A DNA stretch of 12,888 nucleotides from Planctomycetota bacterium (GTDB taxonomy: Bacteria; Planctomycetota; Planctomycetia; Planctomycetales; Planctomycetaceae). A model generated the notes under the pieces. That model was not told where the DNA came from. It saw only the letters and a list, made by a program, of their open reading frames with translations, and did no database searches. Both the position numbers and the translations under genes were made by a program. Positions 7,014-12,888 of the stretch are shown here, piece after piece. The number at the start of each line of letters is the position of its first letter. The first letter of the stretch is position 1. The stretch covers positions 1 through 12,888 of the forward strand of contig JAADHY010000716.1 in NCBI GenBank assembly GCA_013151585.1, written 5' to 3'.

Positions 7014-8183
7014 ATGCCCGAACGCAACCCGAACGACTGGCCGATCCGTCGCAATCCGACTCGCGCCGTGCGGATCGGAACGGTGACGATCGGCGCCGGT
7101 CATCCCATCGCCGTGCAGAGCATGACGGCGACTCGGACCCAAGACATCGACGCCACGGTCGAACTGGTGAACCGGCTGGCCGAGGCGGGTGCAGATGTCG
7201 TGCGCATCGCCGTCGACAGCATGAAAGACGCCGAAGCCGTTGCGGAAATCCGCCGTCAGACCAACGCGAATCTGGCCGTCGACTTGCAAGAGAACTATCG
7301 GCTGGCCGAAAAGGTCGCTCCACACGTCGATAAGATTCGCTACAACCCAGGCCATCTCTATCACCACGAACGGCAAAAACCTTGGCAAGAAAAGGTGAAG
7401 TATTTGGCTCGGGTGGCGGCCGATCATGATTGTGCGATCCGGATCGGCGTAAACTGCGGTTCGGTCGACCCCGAGAAAGCCGGCAAGTATCCGCCCGAGG
7501 ACCGCATCTCGCCGATGCTGGAAAGCGCTTTGGAGCATTGCGAGCTGCTCGATTCGATCGGCTTTGAGCGGTACTGTGTCTCGTTGAAAGATTCCGATCC
7601 GCACGACGTGATTGAAGTCAACCGACGGTTTGCCGAAAAGCGACCGGACGTGCCGTTGCATCTCGGCGTGACCGAGGCAGGTCTGCCGCCCGACGGCATC
7701 ATCAAAACACGGATCGCCTTCGAGCAACTCTTGAGCCGCGGCATCGGCGACACGGTCCGAGTCTCGCTGACCGTGCCCAACGACCGCAAGGCGGAAGAAA
7801 TTAGAGCTGCTCGCCAGATTCTGGCCGACATCGCCGCCGGTCGGGTCCGTTCGGTTGTGGACTACGGCCTGCCAGGCTTGAACATCATCAGTTGCCCCAG
7901 TTGCTCGCGGGTCGAGAACGAAGCGTTCGTCGAGCTGGCCGAGCGGGTGCGCGAAATGACGGCTTACGCACGCAACCACAAACTCACGATCGCCGTCATG
8001 GGCTGCCGGGTCAACGGGCCCGGCGAAACGGACGACGCTGACCTGGGCTTGTGGTGCGGACCCAATTACGTCAACCTGAAACGCGGCTCCGAGCACGTCG
8101 GCGCCTTCCCCTACGACGAAATCCTGGACCGGCTGAAAGAAGAGCTGGACCGGTTGATCGCCGAACGAACGGAATCGTCGTAG
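7014..8183 (+). CDS. ispG: 4-hydroxy-3-methylbut-2-enyl diphosphate synthase (flavodoxin/ferredoxin), GcpE
   Basis: Penultimate enzyme of the MEP isoprenoid pathway. It reductively opens 2-C-methyl-D-erythritol 2,4-cyclodiphosphate to HMBPP using a [4Fe-4S] cluster. 389 residues, the short bacterial form without the extra middle domain of the plant/Chlamydia type. The N-terminal TIM-barrel part shows RNPTRAVRIG, PIAVQSMTAT (31-40) and AGADVVRIAVDS (58-69). It continues with KIRYNPG (107-113), IRIGVNCGS (142-150) and LGVTEAG (217-223). The C-terminal cluster domain has IISCPSC (Cys294, Cys297) and MGCRVNGPGE (Cys331, Glu338). These match the three Cys and one Glu ligands of E. coli IspG in order and final spacing. 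ATG 7014 sits 4 bases after the cobW-like stop, so translational coupling is likely; the frame is open further left, but that extension lies inside the upstream gene. Confidence 0.96.
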   Translation: MPERNPNDWPIRRNPTRAVRIGTVTIGAGHPIAVQSMTATRTQDIDATVELVNRLAEAGADVVRIAVDSMKDAEAVAEIRRQTNANLAVDLQENYRLAEKVAPHVDKIRYNPGHLYHHERQKPWQEKVKYLARVAADHDCAIRIGVNCGSVDPEKAGKYPPEDRISPMLESALEHCELLDSIGFERYCVSLKDSDPHDVIEVNRRFAEKRPDVPLHLGVTEAGLPPDGIIKTRIAFEQLLSRGIGDTVRVSLTVPNDRKAEEIRAARQILADIAAGRVRSVVDYGLPGLNIISCPSCSRVENEAFVELAERVREMTAYARNHKLTIAVMGCRVNGPGETDDADLGLWCGPNYVNLKRGSEHVGAFPYDEILDRLKEELDRLIAERTESS

Positions 8184-8339
8184 CCTGGGGCCGAAACCAA
8201 TGGCCGAACCTTCGTGGGACGCAGTTCTCGGCTGTGGTCAAGGGCTTCCCGTCCCGGTTTGAGCCAGCCAAAAGTGCCTGAAGGGGGACGACCGACGTTG
8301 ACGCCCCAAACCGTCCGCCGCCGAGAAAGTTCTGGTTCG

Positions 8340-9761
8340 ATGGAAACAAAAATGCTCCGCATGTGTTGCTGCACGCGAGAATCGCTTCTGTTCGTCTTGG
8401 CCGGCCTTCTGACGCTCGGCGCTGCCTCGGCGGTCTTCGCCGATGAGCTGGCAGAGCGGCCGAACATCCTGGTGCTCTGCTCCGACCAGCAGCATTGGCG
8501 AGCGTTGGGCTTTTTCGATCCGTTCTTCAAAACGCCTCACCAGGACGCCCTGGCCCGCCAGGCGGTCGTCTTCGAGTCGGCTTTCTGCACCACCCCGCAG
8601 TGCTCGCCGAGCCGCTCATCCATGCTGACCGGCTTCTATCCGCACCGTACCGGGATGCTGAACAACGTCGGCGCATTGGGAGGCACTCATCTGGCTCTGC
8701 CGACAGTCGGCAAGATGTTGCAGCAGGCCGGGTACACGACGGGCTACTTCGGCAAGTGGCACCTCGGGCGGAATCCAGTAGGGAACGCCGGCTGGTCCGA
8801 ACAAGTCAAGCACGGTCCGGACGACGCAACCTCGCGACGGGGCCTCGACTTCCTGCGCCGTCACGCTCAGGATGAGGCTCCTTGGGCCCTGTTCCTGATG
8901 TACGTCAACCCGCATGACATCTATCACTACCAGCCCGGTTCGAGCTCAGTGCGGACTGACGACGTGGCCCTACCCGAATCCTGGTCCCGGCAAGACTTTT
9001 CCACAGTGCCCACAGTGCACAAGCAGTTCATGACGGACAACCAGGGCCGGTTCATCTGGTCGCTCGGCGAAGACGCCTGGAAAGGCTACCGCGATTTCTA
9101 CCGCCAGAAGGTGCGGCTCTACGACGACCAGGTGGGCCGCGTACTGACGGAACTGAAGCGGTTGGGGCTCTGGGAGAAGACGGTCATCGTCGCCACATCG
9201 GACCACGGCGACATGGACACCCATCACCGCTTGGTCTTCAAGGGACCGTTCATGTACGAGCAGATGATCCGGATTCCCATGATCATCCGTGTGCCGAAGG
9301 CCTTCGGCGGCGTTGGCCACCGGGTCGTGACAGACTACGACTGGGGCCACGTGGATCTGACGCCGACGCTGCTTGACTTGGCTGGGGTGAAACCGCCGGA
9401 ATGCGACGGCTGGTCGGCCAAGCCGGTGCTGACAGGACGGGGGGCGGTCCGGCGGCGAGAATTCGTCATCAGCGAGTATTACGGCAAGCAGACCTGGATC
9501 AATCCCATTCGTACGATCCGGACACACCGGTTCAAGTACAACGTCTACATCGAACACGGCGAGGAACTCTACGATTTGCAGAACGATCCGGGCGAATTGA
9601 TCAATTTAGCGGGCAATCCGAAGTTCGCGACCGCGAAGGCCCGGCTGCGCCGCAAACTGGATCAATGGATCGCCGCTCATAACGACCCGTTCTATACGTT
9701 CGAAACTACGCCGTTGAAGAGACGTCCGGGCGAACAGCCGCTGCCGGGCGAAACAAGGTAG
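8340..9761 (+). CDS. Secreted Cys-type sulfatase (alkaline phosphatase superfamily)
   Basis: 473-residue exported hydrolase predicted to remove sulfate esters, perhaps from sulfated polysaccharides; the substrate cannot be read from sequence. A signal peptide is visible: a short N-region with Lys and Arg, hydrophobic LLFVLAGLLTLGAASA, and likely cleavage after AVFA near residue 34. The mature part opens with RPNILVLCSDQQHW (Asp49 probable metal ligand). CSPSR (88-92) begins the sulfatase signature, so Cys88 would be converted to formylglycine by a maturation enzyme that is not in this window. GKWHLG (138-143) and TSDHGDMD (286-293, Asp288/His289) supply further active-site residues, and FKGPF (300-304) a conserved Lys. 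ELYDLQNDPGE (409-419) is the usual C-terminal sulfatase motif. The ATG at 8340 is preferred, with 8352 possible; no strong ribosome-binding site is seen. It lies 156 bases after ispG and appears functionally unrelated to it. Confidence 0.94.
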   Translation: METKMLRMCCCTRESLLFVLAGLLTLGAASAVFADELAERPNILVLCSDQQHWRALGFFDPFFKTPHQDALARQAVVFESAFCTTPQCSPSRSSMLTGFYPHRTGMLNNVGALGGTHLALPTVGKMLQQAGYTTGYFGKWHLGRNPVGNAGWSEQVKHGPDDATSRRGLDFLRRHAQDEAPWALFLMYVNPHDIYHYQPGSSSVRTDDVALPESWSRQDFSTVPTVHKQFMTDNQGRFIWSLGEDAWKGYRDFYRQKVRLYDDQVGRVLTELKRLGLWEKTVIVATSDHGDMDTHHRLVFKGPFMYEQMIRIPMIIRVPKAFGGVGHRVVTDYDWGHVDLTPTLLDLAGVKPPECDGWSAKPVLTGRGAVRRREFVISEYYGKQTWINPIRTIRTHRFKYNVYIEHGEELYDLQNDPGELINLAGNPKFATAKARLRRKLDQWIAAHNDPFYTFETTPLKRRPGEQPLPGETR

Positions 9762-9829
9762 TTGCGTTCGGCGGAAGCCCTCGGGTTCTTGTGCGAGCAA
9801 AGGTTGGCCCCGCCTTGATTCGCGAGCGA

Positions 9830-11068
9830 TCACGCACTGGCGGCCTTGACGTCCTCCGCGAGCTGGCGGAGCACGTCGTCGTCGATCACCGTGCCCTTCG
9901 GGACCTGCTTGATCGCGTTGAGCACTTCAAGCACTTGTTCGTCGGTCATCGTGATGCCCAGCTCTTGCAGTCGGTGCGCCACGGCACGGCGGCCGCTATG
10001 TCGCCCCAGGACCAACCGGATCCCCTCAGCCCCCACTTTCTCGGGCCGGTAGCACAGATAGGTGTCCGGATTCTTCAACAGCCCGTCTTGATGGATTCCC
10101 GCTTCGGTGGCAAACATGTTCGTGCCGGAGACGGCTTTGTTGGGCGGCAGGGGGATGCCGGTCAGCTCTGAGACCAGCCGGCACAGGGGAACCAGTTTGG
10201 TGGTGTCGATTCTGGAGACGGGCCCATACTGGTCTTCGTGCATCATCGCGACTTCTTCTAACGCCGCGTTGCCCCCCCGTTCCCCGATGCCATTGACCGT
10301 GCACTGGACAACGTTGGCCCCTTCCTGAATGGCGGCCAGCGTATTGGCCACGGCCAATCCTAGATCGTTGTGAAAGTGCACCGCGATCAACACCTTGTCG
10401 ATTTTTGGCACATGGTCCTGGATATATCGGAAGAAATCGCGGGTTTTCTCCGGAGTCATGCGGCCGATGGTGTCCGGGAAGCCCAAGGTCGTGGCGCCCG
10501 CCTCGATTGCTTCCCGAGCGATCTGGCACAAATAAGGTAACTCGGTCCGCGTGGAATCCTCCGGCGCAAAGGCCACGATCTCGAACCGCTCGGCGGCGTA
10601 ACGAATGGCCTCGACGATCAGCTTCAGCGTCTCCGATTTGGACTTGCGGAGTTTGTATTCCCGATGCAAGGGGCTGGTGCCGCAGAAGAGGCTGACGCCG
10701 CGCTTGTGGTCGGGCAGGCCATCCAGGGCTTCGTCGGCCGCGTCGATGTCCGAGGGGACGGTGCGACAAAGGGCCGTCAGCACCGGCTTCTTGATCACGC
10801 CGATCATCTTGCGGATGGCTTGCACATCGGCCTGCGAAGAGGCTGGGAAGCCGGCGTCCAAAGAATGGACCCCCACTTCCTCCAACATTTTCGCAATGCG
10901 CAGCTTGTCGTCGGGGTCGAGCGTCGCGCCGGGCATTTGCTCGCCGTCGCGCAACGTCGTGTCGCTGAACAGGACGACGCCCGAGCGACGGTGGTGCTGG
11001 ACGATCGCCTGCTTGATCAACTGCCGGGCCTTTCGACTAAAGACGTTGAGCACACGATGAACTGGCAT
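9830..11068 (-). CDS. 2-isopropylmalate/homocitrate synthase-family enzyme lacking the regulatory domain
   Basis: 412-residue DRE-TIM metallolyase that condenses acetyl-CoA with a 2-oxoacid. The barrel is intact. DTTLRDGEQ (36-44) carries the signature Asp-Arg-Glu and a metal-binding Asp36. HFHNDLGLAVANT (231-243) gives metal ligands His231 and His233, NGIGERGGNA (259-268) follows, and EAGIHQDGLLKNPDTY lies in the linker subdomain. The protein ends soon after that, without the ~130-residue leucine-binding domain of classical LeuA (usually 510-550 residues). This resembles NifV, homocitrate synthase and other short forms. LFCGTSPLHREYKLRKS lines up with LeuA's HTFIATSPIHxEYK, with Ser where LeuA has His. 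A 35-residue basic N-terminal extension precedes the barrel. ATG 11068 is chosen; a GTG at 11077 adds three residues. 2-Isopropylmalate, homocitrate and citramalate synthase are all possible. It is convergent with the sulfatase gene. Confidence 0.88.
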   Translation of the reverse strand: MPVHRVLNVFSRKARQLIKQAIVQHHRRSGVVLFSDTTLRDGEQMPGATLDPDDKLRIAKMLEEVGVHSLDAGFPASSQADVQAIRKMIGVIKKPVLTALCRTVPSDIDAADEALDGLPDHKRGVSLFCGTSPLHREYKLRKSKSETLKLIVEAIRYAAERFEIVAFAPEDSTRTELPYLCQIAREAIEAGATTLGFPDTIGRMTPEKTRDFFRYIQDHVPKIDKVLIAVHFHNDLGLAVANTLAAIQEGANVVQCTVNGIGERGGNAALEEVAMMHEDQYGPVSRIDTTKLVPLCRLVSELTGIPLPPNKAVSGTNMFATEAGIHQDGLLKNPDTYLCYRPEKVGAEGIRLVLGRHSGRRAVAHRLQELGITMTDEQVLEVLNAIKQVPKGTVIDDDVLRQLAEDVKAASA

Positions 11069-11231
11069 CGGAGGCACCCAAACTTATCTCTATCGGGTCC
11101 CAATCATCTGGATTCTTCTGAGCCCCAAGCGCAGCGATAGCAGGGAACGTTCGGAAGAACTGTGACAAGCCGGTCTTCTCAATCGCTGCGCCGAGGACAG
11201 GGCCGATCGGTCCCCGCTGCCGATGGAATCC

Positions 11232-11251
11232 TCTTTACGAATCTTTACGAA
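11232..11251. repeat. Perfect 10-bp tandem direct repeat (TCTTTACGAA x2)
   Basis: TCTTTACGAA occurs twice back-to-back in the 273-base gap between two minus-strand genes. It lies about 155 bases upstream of the LeuA-family start, so a regulator-binding site is conceivable; a chance duplication is equally so. Nothing else coding is seen in this gap. Confidence 0.5.
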
Positions 11252-11320
11252 GACTCACTCCCAGGGCGCTCAAAATGCATTGGAACGACCGAGTGGGCGT
11301 GTGTCAAGAATCGTCGAAGT

Positions 11321-11340
11321 GCCGTAAGGTCGGCTTTTTT
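11321..11340 (+). terminator. Weak hairpin plus T6 (plus-strand terminator-like)
   Basis: GCCG (11321-11324) and CGGC (11331-11334) form a 4-bp stem with a 6-base loop, followed directly by six T. It is oriented for plus-strand transcription, although neighbouring genes on both sides are on the minus strand. The stem is short, so this is tentative. Confidence 0.25.
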
Positions 11341-11350
11341 GACCATCCGC

Positions 11351-12888
11351 CTACTTCTTGAAGACCTCGGCCAGACGTGTTTTCAGTTCCTCGATGCTGA
11401 TGTTGGTGCTGAGGACCCGGCCGGATGAGTCGACCAGGAAGAGGGTCGGGAGCGATACGATTCCGAAGGACTGAGCGATCGGGCTGTTCAGCCCGCCCGG
11501 CTGGTAGATTTGCGGCCAAGGAACTCGCTGCTGCGAGAGAAACGGTTTGACGGGATCGGCGGTGGTGTCGAGGTTGATTCCGATGATTTCGAAGCCTCGA
11601 TCGTGGTACTGCGCGTACAGAGCCCGCAACTGCGGCAAGGATTGCGTGCACGGCGTGCACCACGTCGCCCAGAAAAAGACCAGGACCGTTCGGCCTCGGA
11701 ACTGCTGAATGTCGATGGTACCGCCAGTGAGCCCCGGCCCGGCTAGTTGCAACGGTTTGCCTGCCAGGTCCAGCCTGCGCAGCGCGCCGGCCGCCCGGAT
11801 GGCTGCTGTGGTTTGCTTGCCCCGGTCCGCCACCCGCTGATACCACTGCCGAGCCTCGTCTGCCTGTCCGCTGAACTCGTAGTGGACGGCCAGTTGCAGC
11901 ATCGCATCGGCCGCGTCTTCCGCGTCGGGATACCGCTCGGCGAAAGCTGTCAGCTCTTCAAGCCACTTCTTCTGGATTTCCGCTTGTTGTTTGGGGTCGG
12001 CTTGTTGAATGCGCACGGTATAGTCGGCCATCAAACGCCGGTAAGACACATAAGGCAGCAAGCGAGACTTCGGGGAGCGTCGTCGCAAATCCTCTTCGAG
12101 CGCCGCCAGCCGTTGTACCCCGTCTCGGATTGCTCCCGTCTGAGCGGCCGAGGCAAGACTATCGACCAATTGCCGCAGCCACTGTTCACGCTGCTGGGGC
12201 GTCTGAGAAACGCTGACCAATTGGGAAAGCAAAGCGGTACGTTGCGAAACGTATCGGGCGACCGTGGCTCGGTCGGCTGAAGGAGCTGGCGGTTTCCGGT
12301 CCAGCGCCTGTAACTGGTCCAGAAGCCGCTGCATTTCGGGCGAAAGTTCGGAGGCCGCGGGGCTGATCACGCCGCTCGCCGCCGGACGCATCAACGGGCC
12401 AGCCACCACAACCTGAACGGCGTTACCTTCCAGCGGCTTCGGCATCTGCGTCAGCTTCCAGACGTCGCCGACCTGCAGCATCTCGCCAAACTGAACGAGT
12501 CCTGTTTTTCCCCCAGTCTCCACAATGGCCATCGCGTTCTCATAGACGAGCAAGTCCTGCTTGGCCTTGCCGGCATCTGCCGGGATCAAGCCAGGCATGG
12601 TGCAGTCGAATCGCATCCACTTGGTTTGCGATGTGATCAGCCGCGACTGGCTTAGAATCGCCCGTAGTTTCTTCTCGCTATCCTTGACGGCCTCCAGAAT
12701 GGAATCCGCGGCCGACTGCCGGATTCCCAGCCGCAGTAAGTCTTCCTTCGTGATCAAGACGGTCTGAAACAATTCGAAGTCTGACCGGACCATGGCTTGG
12801 ATAGCGACTCGCGTGGCTTCTTCGGCCGAAAGACGTTTCCAGCGATCGATGTCGCCATCTTCGTCTTCGTCAATTCCCCAACGGCTGC
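11351..12888 (-). CDS. TlpA/ResA-like thioredoxin-domain protein, 5'-truncated by window edge
   Basis: The frame is open to the right edge, so the true start lies outside; the ATG at 12793 is internal (512 codons visible). The C-terminal domain (about 355-480, counted from that ATG) is a thioredoxin fold of the TlpA/ResA thiol-disulfide type. It has FFWATWCTPC with redox pair Cys379/Cys382, IIGINLDT and the cis-Pro loop SLPT (Pro449). Ahead of it lies a long, Gln/Ala-rich, mostly helical region. A TPR-like pair of helices (about 277-322, ending GQADEARQWYQRVADR) sits just before the redox domain. Upstream of the ATG is an acidic EF-hand-like loop, followed by RLSAEEATRVAIQAMV. This architecture is the type often seen in planctomycetes, where the protein is presumed exported and lipid- or membrane-anchored; its signal would be outside the window. 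Likely role: extracytoplasmic thiol-disulfide exchange. Partners are unknown. Confidence 0.9.
   Translation of the reverse strand, partial: SRWGIDEDEDGDIDRWKRLSAEEATRVAIQAMVRSDFELFQTVLITKEDLLRLGIRQSAADSILEAVKDSEKKLRAILSQSRLITSQTKWMRFDCTMPGLIPADAGKAKQDLLVYENAMAIVETGGKTGLVQFGEMLQVGDVWKLTQMPKPLEGNAVQVVVAGPLMRPAASGVISPAASELSPEMQRLLDQLQALDRKPPAPSADRATVARYVSQRTALLSQLVSVSQTPQQREQWLRQLVDSLASAAQTGAIRDGVQRLAALEEDLRRRSPKSRLLPYVSYRRLMADYTVRIQQADPKQQAEIQKKWLEELTAFAERYPDAEDAADAMLQLAVHYEFSGQADEARQWYQRVADRGKQTTAAIRAAGALRRLDLAGKPLQLAGPGLTGGTIDIQQFRGRTVLVFFWATWCTPCTQSLPQLRALYAQYHDRGFEIIGINLDTTADPVKPFLSQQRVPWPQIYQPGGLNSPIAQSFGIVSLPTLFLVDSSGRVLSTNISIEELKTRLAEVFKK
12836..12871 (-). other. EF-hand/dockerin-like calcium loop within the thioredoxin-domain protein
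   Basis: The translated 12-residue stretch DEDEDGDIDRWK fits DxDxDGxI at positions 1, 3, 5, 6 and 8. It has Lys rather than Glu at position 12, so it is closer to dockerin-type or degenerate EF-hand loops. Calcium binding is inferred. Confidence 0.5.

Noticed and set aside
6846..8096. 416-codon minus-strand open frame opposite ispG
   Set aside because: A mirror frame produced by high-GC codon use of ispG, which has complete family motifs on the plus strand.
8184..8339. Possible coding continuation joining ispG to the sulfatase gene
   Set aside because: The frame before 8340 lacks a signal-peptide-compatible start, whereas the region from 8340 onward gives a standard signal peptide. The gap is treated as intergenic.

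Overview
This is a high-GC bacterial chromosome segment that looks planctomycetal (Pirellulales-like). The assignment rests on three things: a secreted Cys-type sulfatase, a TlpA-like thioredoxin protein with a long N-terminal region carrying an EF-hand-like loop, and house-keeping genes with few strong Shine-Dalgarno sites. It is an inference from gene content and protein style. No rRNA, tRNA, CRISPR array, transposase or phage gene was seen.

Layout. 1-214 (-): probable N-terminus of a membrane-anchored protein running off the left edge. 234-1124 (-): an AT-richer gene for a divergent HhH-GPD (endonuclease III-like) DNA-repair-fold protein with a C-terminal four-cysteine cluster. 1125-1977: about 850 bases with no convincing gene but several inverted repeats. 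1978-3333 (+): NADP-type glutamate dehydrogenase (gdhA). 3358-4497 (-): cystathionine gamma-synthase/lyase, with nested inverted repeats just upstream. 4636-5822 (-): a DegT/DnrJ/EryC1/StrS aminotransferase split by a frameshift. 5903-7009 (+): CobW-like P-loop GTPase, followed after 4 bases by ispG at 7014-8183 (+). 8340-9761 (+): secreted sulfatase. 9830-11068 (-): a short LeuA/homocitrate-synthase-family enzyme. 11351-12888 (-): TlpA-like thioredoxin-domain protein, truncated at its 5' end by the right edge.

How the genes fit together. Most are primary metabolism: ammonia assimilation (GdhA), sulfur amino acid metabolism (CGS), 2-oxoacid chain elongation (LeuA-like) and isoprenoid precursor synthesis (IspG). 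The only tight operon candidate is cobW-like/ispG. Its pairing of a CxCC-bearing GTPase with a [4Fe-4S] enzyme is suggestive but unproven. The sulfatase and thioredoxin-like protein are predicted to act outside the cytoplasm.

Most worth a second look: the compositionally foreign HhH-GPD-like protein with a widened Fe-S cysteine spacing and no Lys at the bifunctional-glycosylase position; the frameshifted aminotransferase; the LeuA-family protein lacking the regulatory domain; and the palindromic structure upstream of the CGS gene. I did not find a clear new multi-gene system.
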